NCBI RefSeq assembly: GCF_000266905.1
Contig: NC_018027.1
Span: 3,658,001-3,722,000 of the forward strand
Source: Mycolicibacterium chubuense NBB4
Lineage (GTDB): Bacteria; Actinomycetota; Actinomycetes; Mycobacteriales; Mycobacteriaceae
Direction: 5' to 3'
Length of the DNA stretch: 64,000 nucleotides
The notes beneath the pieces are model-generated. The model searched no databases. It saw only the letters and a list, made by a program, of their open reading frames with translations, and was not told the DNA's origin. Shown in pieces: positions 32,041-44,000 of the stretch (position 1 is its first letter; the number at the start of each line of letters is the position of its first letter). Position numbers and translations under genes: made by a program.

Positions 32041-35000
32041 GATCCGGCCGGCGTCAACCGCTCGTCGCCGGCTCGCGACCCGACGTGATCCCGCTGTCGT
32101 TCGCGCAGAGCCGGTTGTGGTTCCTCGATCAGCTGCACGGGCCCTCACCCGTCTACAACATGGCGGTCGCGTTGCGGTTGCGCGGGCGCCTCGACACCAG
32201 CGCCCTGTCGGCGGCGCTGGCCGACGTGGTGGGCCGCCACGAAAGCCTGCGCACCCTGCTCACCGCGCCCGAGGGCGTGCCGGCGCAGCTGATCGTGGCC
32301 TCCGAGCTCGCCGATTTCGGTTGGGAGATCGCGGATGCGGCCGGGTGGTCGGCCGACGAACTGGCCGAGGCGATCAGCGGCGCCGCACGGCACCCCTTCG
32401 ACCTGTCGGGAGAGATACCGATACGGGCAACGCTCTTCCGGATCGCTGACGACGACCACGTGCTCGTCGGCGTCGTCCACCACATCGCCGCGGACGGCTG
32501 GTCGATCGCACCCCTGGTGCGCGACCTCAGTTCGGCGTACGCCGCCCGATCCGCCGGTCGACCACCCACCTGGACCGAATTGCCGGTCCAGTACGCCGAC
32601 TACACGGTGTGGCAGCGCGCCCACCTCGGTGATCTCGGCGACGACCAGAGCCCCATCTCCGCTCAGCTGGCGTACTGGCGGGACGCTCTCGCCGGGATGC
32701 CGGACCGGCTGCAACTGCCGACCGAACGCCCCTATCCGGCAGTGGCCGACCTGCGCGGCGCCGTCGTCACGGTGGAGTGGCCGGCCGAGCTGCAGCAGTT
32801 GGTCCGCCGCGTCGCCGCGGAGCACAACGCCACCACGTTCATGGTGGTCCAGGCCGCGCTCGCGGTGGTGCTGGCCGCCGTCAGTGCCAGCCGGGACGTC
32901 GCAGTCGGATTCCCGGTGGCGGGCCGCGGTGATCCCGCGCTCGACGAGCTGGTCGGGTTCTTCGTCAACATGCTGGTGCTGCGCGTCGACCTCACCGACG
33001 ATCCGAGCGTCGCGGACCTGATCGCACAGGTGCGCCGCCGCAGCCTCGCCGCCTACGACAACCAGGACCTGCCCTTCGAGGTCCTGGTCGAGCGGCTCAA
33101 CCCGACCCGCAGCCTGACCCACCACCCGCTCGTGCAGGTGGCGTTGGCGTGGAACACCTCCGACACCGCGGCCGCCGATCCCGCTGCGCTGACACTGGCG
33201 GACCTCGAGGTGAGCCGGATGCCGGTCGACATCCGCACGGCGCGCATGGATCTGGTGTTCTCCCTCGGCGAGCGCTGGACCGCGAGCGGAGAACCCGCCG
33301 GGATCGGCGGCACCGTCGAGTTCCGCACCGACGTGTTCGATGCCGCCGGCATCTCCACACTCACCGACCGTCTGCCCAGGGTGCTGGCGGCGATCGCGGC
33401 CGGCCCCGAACAGCGCGTGTCGTCGATCGAGGTGCTCGACGCGCAAGAGCGGAGCCGCATCGACGATCTCGCCAACCGGAAAGCCCTGACGGCGCCGGCA
33501 CCGCCCCCGGAGTCGATACCCACGCTGTTCGCCCGTTACGTCGAGGCCCGTCCCGATGCCGTCGCCCTGCGCAGCGGGACCCGCTCCTGGACCTACCGCG
33601 ACCTCGACGCCTCGTCGAACCGGTTGGCGCACAGGCTCATCGAGCATGGCGCCGCGCCGGGACACTGTGTCGCGCTGCTGTTCCACCGCTCCGCCGAGGC
33701 GATCATCGCGATGCTCGCGGTGCTCAAGACCGGGGCGGCCTACCTGCCGATCGACCCCACCGTGCCCGCGGCGCGCCTCGATTTCATGCTTGCCGACGCG
33801 GCACCGATCGTCACCGTCACGCTGACGGAGCTCGCCGAGTCCCTGGCCGGGAGCCCCGTGCCGGTCCTGAACGCCGACGACCCCGCGGTGGCGGACAGGC
33901 CCGGTACCGCAGTTCCGCCGCCGGAACCCGACGACGTCGCCTATCTCATCTACACCTCGGGCACCACCGGGTTGCCCAAAGGTGTTGCGGTCAGCCACCA
34001 CAACGTCACCCAGTTGCTCGGCACGCTCGATGCCGGCCTGCCCCGCCATGGAGTGTGGCCACAGTGCCACACCCTGGCGTTCGACGTCTCGGTGTGGGAG
34101 ATCTTCGGCCCCCTTCTGCGCGGCGGCCGGGTAGTGGTGATACCCGAATCGGTGGCCGCCTCCCCCGAGGATTTCCACGGCGTGCTCGTCGACGAACACA
34201 TCGATGTGCTCACCCAGACCCCCTCCGCGGTGCGGATGCTCGAACCCGAGGGACTGGGCGAGGTGGCGCTGGTCGTCGTCGGCGAGGCGTGTCCACCCGA
34301 GGTGGTGGAGCAGTGGGCGCCGGGACGGGTGATGATCAACGCCTACGGACCGACCGAGACCACCATGTGCGTGGCGATCAGCGAGCCGCTCACACCGGGC
34401 GCGGGCGTCCCGATCGGCAAGCCGGTACCGAGGTCGGCGCTGTTCGTCCTGGACGAATGGCTGCGCGCCGTGGCACCGGGTGTGGTCGGCGAACTGTACG
34501 TCGCCGGCGCCGGAGTCGCCTACGGCTACCTCGGCCGAGCCGGATTGACCGCTTCGCGGTTCGTCGCCTGCCCTTTCGGCGGTGCGGGCACACGGATGTA
34601 CCGCACCGGCGACCTGGTCAGTTGGCGCCCGGACGGGCAACTGCAGTACCTCGGGCGTGCCGACGAACAGGTCAAGATCCGTGGTTACCGCATCGAACTC
34701 GGCGAGATCCAGGCCGCACTGGCCGCGCAGGAGGGTGTCGCGCAGGCCGCCGTCGTCGCTCGCGAGGATCGTCCCGGTGACCGGCGTCTGGTCGGCTACG
34801 TCACCGAGACAGCGCCTGGCACAGTCGTTTCCGCGGATCTGCGCGCTCACCTCGGGCAACGGCTGCCGTCGTACATGGTGCCGGCCGTGGTCGTCGTGCT
34901 CGACGCGCTGCCGCTGACACCCAACAACAAGCTCGACACCCACGCGCTGCCTCCGCCCGGCTACCGCGACGAGGCTCGCCACCGACCGCCGACCAACGCG

Positions 35001-38000
35001 GTCGAAGAGATCCTCGCCGGCATCTACGCCCAGGTCCTCGGCATCGACCGGGTGGGCATCGACGAGTCCTTCTTCGATCTCGGCGGCGACAGCATCCTGT
35101 CCATGCAGGTCGTCGCCCGCGCCCGCGCCGCAGGCGTCAGGTGTCGGCCCAGGGACATCTTCGTCGAGCAGACCGTCGCCGGGGTGGCCCGAGTCGCCGA
35201 GATCGACCGGAGCGCCACAGCGGTCGCCGACGACGGTGTCGGCGAGATCATCCCCACGCCGATCATCCGGTGGTTGCAGAGCGTGGGCGGCCCCGTCGAC
35301 GAGTTCAACCAGACGATGGTGGTACAGGCCCCGGCGGGTGTCACCGAAGATCACGTCCGCACGGTGCTGCAGGCGCTCTTGGACCGACACGCGATGCTGC
35401 GCCTTCGGATCCGGGACGGCTGGTCACTGTTCGCCGGCGCGCCCGGGGCTGTTCAGGCGCACACGTGCACGCAGGCTGTCGACACCCTGACCGACGAAGC
35501 CCTGGTGGCCGCGCGGTCGCGGCTGAGCCCGGCCGACGGCAGGATGCTCAGTGCGCTGTGGGTGAGGTCGACGAACCAGGTCGTGATGAGCGTTCACCAT
35601 CTGGGTGTCGACGCGGTGTCCTGGCGAATCCTGTTGGAAGACATGAACATCGCCTGGGCACAGCTTCGCAGCCGCCAGCCGGTGGAGCTGCCGGCTCCCG
35701 CCACGTCGTTTCGGAGTTGGGCTGCGCTTCTCGCCGAGCACGCCCGGTCGACCGCGGTCACCCGCCACGCGCAGCAGTGGCGACAGCTGGCGGCGGCGCC
35801 GGCCGCTCTGCCGGCGGTCGACCCCCGGGCCGATACCTACGCCACCGCAGGACATCTCACGGTCGCGTTGGACACCGAGACCACCCGGCGTCTCCTCGAC
35901 GACGCTTCTGCCGCATTCCACACCGGGGTGCAGGACCTCCTGCTGATCGCTCTGGCACTCGCCTTCGGTGAGTTCTCCGACACCCACGGAGCAGTCGGCA
36001 TCGATGTCGAAACCCACGGTCGCGACGAGGAGCTGTCGCCCACCGCGGACTTGTCCCGCACCGTCGGCTGGTTCACGTGCAAGCACCCGGTGGCGCTGAC
36101 CGTCGACCGAATGGCCTGGCGGAGTGTGATATCCGGCGATGCCGCGCTCGGACCGATCATCAAACAGGCCAAAGAGCAACTCCGCGCGGTGCCCGACGGC
36201 ATCACCTACGGCCTGCTGAGGTATTTCGGTGGCGAAGACCTTCTGCCCGCGCAGGACCCGGCCATCGCCTTCAACTACCTCGGCCGCCTCACCGGCCGCT
36301 CGGCAGAGTCGTCCGACGGCCTCTGGCACATCAGTGCCGACGGCGCGGCGGTGACCGCACGCGCGACCGCGGTGCCGATGCCGCTGGCACACGGGCTGGA
36401 ACTCAACATCGGTACCGTCGACACCGGCGCCGGGCCCCGTCTGCACGCCGACTGGACCTGGGCTCCGTCGGTCCTCCACAGCCACGACGTGGACCGGCTC
36501 AGCGGTTTGTATCTCGAGGCGATCACCGGCATCTGCGCGCACGTCCAGCAGGGCGGCGGCGGACTCACACCGTCCGACATCGCGCCCGCACGGCTGAGCC
36601 AGCGGCAGATCGACGAGCTCACCGCTCACGAACCGGTCGCCGACGTGTGGCCGCTGTCGCCGATGCAGCAGGGCCTGCTGTTCCACACCAAAGCCGTCGG
36701 CGGCGAGACGAATGACGTCTACGCCATGCAGCTCGACGTCACGATCGCGGGTCCCCTCGACGTCAACCGTCTGCACCGCGCGGTGCAGGACGTGGTCGCG
36801 CGGCATCCTCACCTGAACGCGCGGTTCTGCGAACGCTTCGACCAGCCGGTGCAGGTCATCCCGGCCGAGCCGATCGCGGCCTGGCGGCTCGCCGAGTCGG
36901 ATTCCGAAGACGGGGTGCAGCGGCTGTGCGCCCAGGAGCGCGCCGCCGTGTGCGATCTCGGCGACCCGCCGGCGTTCCGCACGACGCTGATCCGCACCGG
37001 TTCAGACGAACACCGATGCGTGCTGACGTTCCACCACATCGTCGTGGACGGCTGGTCGCTGCCGATCCTGCTGCAGGAGATCTTCGCCGGCTACTACGCA
37101 CAGCAGTTGCCCCCCGCGCCGTCGTACCGCCGGTACGTCAGCTGGCTCGCGGAGCGCGATGTCACCGCCGCCGAGGCGGTGTGGAGCGCGGCGCTGTCCG
37201 GGTTCGACACACCGACGCTGGTCGGGGCGCCGGGGGTGCAGGGGCACCGCAGCGTGGAATCGTTCCGGCTGCCCGCAGATCTCACGGCAGCGCTGAACGG
37301 TCTTGCCCGCACACACCACACCACGCTCAACACCGTCCTGCAGGCGGCGTGGGCACAGTTGTTGACGTGGCTGACCGGCCAGCACGACGTGGCGTTCGGC
37401 ACCGCGGTGTCCGGGCGACCCGCCGAGATCCCCGGCGCCGAGTCGATGGTCGGTCTGCTGATCAACACCGTGCCGGTGCGCGCGCAACTGAGCTCGGACA
37501 CCACCACCGCCGATCTGCTCGGCCAGCTGCACAGCGCACACCACGACACGTTGGACCACCAGTACCTGGCACTGAGCGAAATCCATCGGATCACCGGTCA
37601 CGATCAGCTTTTCGACACCCTGTTCGTGTTCGAGAATTATCCGATCGACACCGGCTCGTTGTCCGCCGCCGACGGCCTGTCCGTCACCGGTGTCGCCACC
37701 CGCGAACGCAACCACTATCCGCTGACGCTGCAGGCGATGCCGGGACGTGAGGTGAGCCTGCGCCTCGAGTGCGACACTGCCGTGTTCGACCACAACGGCG
37801 TCGCCGAGATCGTGAGGCGTCTGCACCGGATCCTGAACGCGATGACCGCCGATCCCCTCGAACCGCTGTCATCGATCGATCTGCTCGACGGCGACGAGCA
37901 CGCGCGGCTCGACGAGATCGGCAACCGCGCGGTGCTCACCCAGCCGAGGAGCCGGTCATCGATTCCGGGGCTGTTCGCCGCCCAGGTCGCACGCACACCT

Positions 38001-41000
38001 GATGCGGTGGCTGTGATCTGCGGAGCGCAGTCGATGTCCTATCGCGAACTCGACGAGCGCTCCACTCGCCTCGCGCATCTGCTCATCGCCCAGGGCGCAG
38101 GGCCGGGAAGGTCTGTGGCGCTGTTGTTCCCACGCTCGTGCGAGGGAATCGTGGCGATCGTGGCCGTGCTCAAGACCGGTGCCGCATATGTGCCGATCGA
38201 CCCGGCGCATCCCAGCGCCAGGATCGCGTTCATGGTCGGCGACGCCGCGCCGGTCTCGGCGATCACCACGGCGGCGCTGGCCGACCGGTTCTCCGGGTGC
38301 GAGCTGACCGTGATCCTCCATGACGATCCCCGCATCGAGACCTACCCAGCGACCCCGCCGCCGGAACCCGACCCCGACGACATCGCCCACATCATCTACA
38401 CCTCCGGAACCACCGGCGAACCCAAAGGCGTTGCCGTCAGCCACCATAACGTTTCCCGGTTGTATGCAGGCCCGACCGTCGGCGTCGCACTGACACCCGG
38501 ACAGGTGTGGAGCCAGTTCCACTCCTACGCGTTCGACTTCTCGGTTTGGGAGATCTGGGGTGCGCTGCTGTGCGGTGGGCGACTCGTGGTGGTGCCCGAG
38601 GCTGTCGCCACCTCACCGGAGCGCTTCCACGATCTACTCGCCGGCGAGCACGTCAGCGTGCTGAGCCAGACCCCGGCCGCCGTCGCCGGGCTCTCGCCGG
38701 AGGCGCTCGAGTCCATGTCGGTGCTGGTCGGCGGCGAAGCATGCACCACCGAGGTGGTGGAGAGGTGGGCGGCGCCGGGTCGGGTGCTGTTCAACGTCTA
38801 CGGGCCCACCGAGACCACGGTCTTCGCCACGATCAGCACGCCGGCGCAGCCCGACTCCGGGGTGCCCCCCATCGGTTCGCCGGTCAACGGGGCCGCGGTG
38901 TTCGTCCTCGACAGGTGGTTACGACGGGTCGCCCCCGGCGTGGTCGGCGAGTTGTACATCGCGGGACGCGGTGTGGGACTGGGCTATTGGCGCCGGCCGG
39001 GACTGAGCGCGTTGCGGTTCGTGGCGTGCCCCTTCGGCGAGCCCGGCGATCGGATGTATCGCACCGGGGACCTGGTGTCCTGGGGCGCCGACGGCCAGTT
39101 GCAGTATTTCGGCCGCGCCGACGAGCAGGTCAAGATCCGCGGCTACCGCATCGAACTCGGCGAGATCCAGGCCGCGCTGGCCGACCTCGACGGCGTGGAC
39201 CAGGCGGTCGTGATCGCCCGCGAAGACCGGCCCGGCGACAAGCGCCTCGTCGGGTACATCGCCGGCACGGCGGACCCGGCGCAGATCCGGGTGGCACTCG
39301 GCCGGCGACTGCCGCCGTACATGGTGCCCGCCGCTGTGGTCGCGCTGCCGGTTCTGCCGGTGACGGTCAACGGCAAGCTCGACGCTCGCGCACTGCCTGC
39401 GCCGGAGTACGTCGGCATCGACCGGTACCGCGCCCCGTCGACTCCCACCGAAGAGATCGTGGCGGGCATCTACGCCGATGCCCTCGGCCTCGAGAGGGTC
39501 AGCGTCGACGACTCCTTCTTCGACCTGGGCGGCGACTCGTTGTCGGCGATGCGAGTGGTCACCGCCGTCAACGCCGGCCTCCGCACAGATCTGTCGCTGC
39601 GCACGCTGTTCGACGCGCCCACGGTCGCCGCTCTGGCGCTCCGCCTGCAGCCTGGTGACGGTCGAGTCCCCCTGGTCGCCGGTGACCGCCCTCCAGTAAT
39701 TCCGCTGTCATTCGCGCAAAACCGGTTGTGGTTCATCGATCAACTGCAGGGCCCGTCGGCGGTCTACAACATGGCGACCGGTCTGCGGATCACCGGAGCA
39801 CTGGACGTCGAGGCGCTGCACGCCGCACTGACGGATGTCGTCGGCCGGCACGAGAGCCTGCGAACGCTGATCATCGCCCCCGACGGTGTGCCTCAGCAGT
39901 CGGTCGTCGCACCCGACGAGGCGCACTTCGGTTGGGATGTCGTCGATGCGACCGGTTTCTCGGAGTCACGACTGCGACAGGCCATCGATGCGGTCGGCGG
40001 GCACACGTTCCATCTGGCGCACGATATTCCGTTGTACACCAATCTGTTTCGCGTCGCGGAGAACGACCACATTCTCGTGGGCGTGATCCATCACATCGCC
40101 GCGGACGGCTGGTCGATCGCTCCCCTGATGCGGGACCTGGGCGAGGCCTACGCCAGCCGGTCCGCGCACCAGGCACCCGGCTGGCGTCCGTTGCCGGTGC
40201 AGTATGTGGATTTTGCGTTGTGGCAGCGGGTGCGGTTGGGGGATGTGGGTGATGCGGGCAGTGTGATTTCGCGGCAGGTGGGGTTTTGGCGGGGGGTGTT
40301 GGCGGGGTTGCCTGAGCGGTTGGGGTTGCCCACTGATCGGCCGTATCCGGCGGTGGCCGATCAGCGGGGGTCTCGGGTGGCGATTGAGTGGCCGGTGGAG
40401 GTGCAGCAGGGGGTGCGTCGGGTCGCGGCGCGGTATCAGGTGACCGAGTTCATGGTGATGGCGGCCGGGTTGGCGGTGGTGTTGTCCCGGCTCAGCGCCA
40501 GTGCGGATGTCGCGGTGGGGTTCCCGATCGCCGGGCGCACCGATCCCGCCCTCGATGAGTTGATCGGGTTCTTCGTCAACACCTTGGTACTGCGCACCGA
40601 CCTCTCCGGTGATCCCAGCATCGCCGACCTGCTGGCCCAAGTCCGCCGCCGCAGCCTGGCCGCCTACGAACACCAGGACGTGCCCTTCGAAGTCCTCGTC
40701 GAACAACTCAACCCGACCCGCAGCATGACCCACCACCCCCTGATCCAGGTGATGCTGGCCTGGCAGAACCTGCCCGGTGTGGTCACCGATTCCACCGGCC
40801 TGTCCCTGGGTGAGCTGCAGGTCACCCAGCTGCCGGTCGACACCCACACCGCCCGCATGGACCTGACCTTCTCCCTGGCCGAACACTTCACCGACACCGG
40901 CGCACCCGCAGGCATCCGCGGCGCAGTCGAGTACCGCACCGACATCTACGACCCACCCACCATCGAAGCCCTGATCCACCGATACCACCGCGTCCTGACC

Positions 41001-44000
41001 ACCCTCACCACCCAGCCGGAATCCCGGCTTTCTGCAATCGATCTGCTCGACACCGACGAACACACACGATGGACCGAGTTGGCGAACCTGGCCACCCTCA
41101 CCGAACCCTGCCCGCCCTCCCGATCAGTACCGCAGGTCATCGCCGGGCACGCCCTGGGCACCCCGGAGGCAGTCGCGCTCTGCGGTGCCGGCCGCTCTCT
41201 GACCTATCGCGAACTCGACGAGACCTCCAACCGGTTGGCCCACCTCCTGATCGGCGCCGGCGCCGGGGCGGGCCGCTGTGTGGCGGTGTTGTTCCACCGC
41301 TGCCCCGAGGCGGTGGTGGCGATGCTGGCCGTCCTCAAAACCGGTGCGGCCTACCTGCCCATCGACCCCGCCCACCCCGACACCCGCATCACCTACCTGC
41401 TCCACGACGCCGCACCGATGGCCGCGGTCACCACCACCGACCTCACCGACCGACTGACCGGACACGACCTGACCCTCATCGCCCTCGACAACACCGACCT
41501 GAGCAGGCAGCCACCCACCCCGCCACCGCCGCCGGCACCTGAGGACATCGCCTACCTGATCTACACCTCGGGCACCACCGGCACCCCCAAAGGTGTTGCC
41601 GTCACCCACCACAACCTGCTGCACCTGGCCGACTCCACCCCCACCACCCTGCCCGAACCCGCGGTGTGGACCCAATGCCACTCCTACAGCTTCGACTTCT
41701 CGGTATGGGAGATCTGGGCCGCCCTGCTCACCGGCGCCCGCCTGGTCATCATCGACGAAGACACCACCACCTCCCCCACCGAGTTCCACCACCTACTCAC
41801 CCGCGAACACGTCACCGTGCTCACCCAAACCCCCTCCGCGGTCACCGCACTAGACCCCGACGGCCTGGACTCGGTCGCCCTGCTGCTGGGCGGAGAAACC
41901 TGCCCCGCCACCGTCATCGACCACTGGGCCCCCGGGCGGGTGCTGATCAACGCCTACGGCCCCACCGAAACCACCGTCTACGCCACCCTGAGCCCACCCC
42001 TGCACCCCAGTACCGGCGCCGCCCCCATCGGCGCCCCCGTCCCCACCGCCGCCTGCCTGGTCCTCGACCCCTGGCTGCACCCCGTCCCGGCCGGGGTCGT
42101 CGGCGACCTCTACATCGCCGGGCGCGGCGTCGCCGCGGGCTACCTCGGCCGACCCGCGCTGACCGCCACCCGCTTTTTGGCCTGCCCCGCCGGCCCCCCC
42201 GGCACCCGCATGTACCGCACCGGCGACCTGGTCAGCTGGCGCCCCGACGGCCAACTGCACTACCACGGCCGCGCCGACGACCAACTCAAAATCCGCGGCC
42301 ACCGCATCGAACCCGCCGAAATCCAAGCCGCCCTGACCGCCCTACCCGGCGTCGACCACGCCGCAATCACCACCCACACCGACGGACCCACCACCCGCCT
42401 ACTCGCCTACATCACCGAAACCACCCCCGGCACAACCAATCCCACCGAGCTACGCGCCCAACTCGCCGAACAACTACCGTCCTACATGGTCCCCGCAGCG
42501 GTGATCACACTCGCGTCGCTACCGATGACCGTCAACGGCAAACTCGACACCCACGCCCTCCCCGCACCCGAGCACCAAGCGGACCGCTACCGCGCCCCCA
42601 CCGACGCCGTCGAAGAAATCCTGGCCGGCATCTACGCCCAAGTCCTCGGCCTCGACCACGTCAGCATCGACGACTCCTTCTTCGACCTCGGCGGCGACAG
42701 CATCCTGTCCATGCAAGTCGTCGCCCGCGCCCGCGCCGCCGGCCTGACCTGCCGACCCCGCGACATCTTCACCGAACACACCATCGCCCGCCTCGCCCGC
42801 ATCGTCGAAACCGGTTCCGGCCGAACCGGCCACGTCGACCACGGTGTCGGCGAGGTGACCGCCACCCCGATCATGCGATGGCTCCACGACATCAACGGAC
42901 CAGTCGACCAATTCAACCAAACCATGGTGATCCAAGCCCCCGCCGCAGTCACCCCCCACGACGTTGCCACCATCCTGCAAGCCCTGCTCGACCACCACCC
43001 CACCCTGCGGATGCGCGCCGAAGATCACGCAGACGGGTGGTCGCTGACCATCCCCGAACCCGAAACCATCGACGCCGGTGAGCTTCTGAGCACAGCCGAG
43101 ATCCTCTCCGAGGAGGCGCTGGTCGCGGCGCGGTCCCGGCTCAACCCCGCGACCGGGACCATGGTCAGCGCCCTATGGGCCACCACCACACAGCAACTCG
43201 CCCTCATCGTCCACCACCTCGCCATCGACGCAGTGTCCTGGCGCATCCTCCTCGAAGATCTCAACATCGCCTGGGCCCACCACCACAACGGACAACCCAT
43301 CACCCTGCCCGCCCCCGGCACCAGCTTCCGAACCTGGGCCACCCAGCTCACCGACCACGCCCGCACCCCCGCAGTTCTCGACACCACCCCCACCTGGCAC
43401 CACATCACCACCACACCCCCCGCACTGCCCCCACCCGACCCCGCGCGTGACACCTACGCCACCGCCGGCCACTTGTCGGTGGCCTTGGACACCGAAACCA
43501 CCCGCCACCTCCTCACCGACGTCCCCGCCGCCTTCCACGCCGGCGTCGCCGACGTCCTGCTCATCGCTTTCGCGCTCGCCTGCTCCGAATTCCTGGGCAC
43601 CGCAAGCGCACCCGTAGGCATCGACGTCGAAGGCCACGGCCGCCGGGAGGAGCTGTCCCCCGACCTCGACCTGTCCCGCACCATCGGCTGGTTCACCACC
43701 AAACACCCCGTCGCCCTGGACACCGGCGCACTGCAATGGCACCACGTCCGATCAGGGGATCCCGCGCTCAACCCCGTCATCAAGCACGCGAAAGAACAGC
43801 TGCGAGCGCTGCCCGACGGCCTCACCTACGGGCTACTGCGCTATCTAGGCGACTCTCCGCGCACCGGCACCGACCCCACCATCGGCTTCAACTACCTCGG
43901 CCGCATGGGCGACACCACCGCAGACACGGCGGCCGAACTCTGGCACCCGAGCCGGGAAGGCCTCACCCTTGCAGAATCGGCCAGCCGCGTCCCAATGCCG

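Noticed and set aside
32145..35390. Very long minus-strand open frame (about 1080 codons) opposite the NRPS2 gene
   Set aside because: Shadow of the high-GC coding strand; the encoded string has no recognisable domains, while the plus strand shows complete NRPS motifs.
24832..43710. The identical 3.5-kb copies read as a transposon or IS element
   Set aside because: No transposase, terminal inverted repeats or target duplications; the segment lies fully in frame within NRPS domains, so recombination between modules explains it better.
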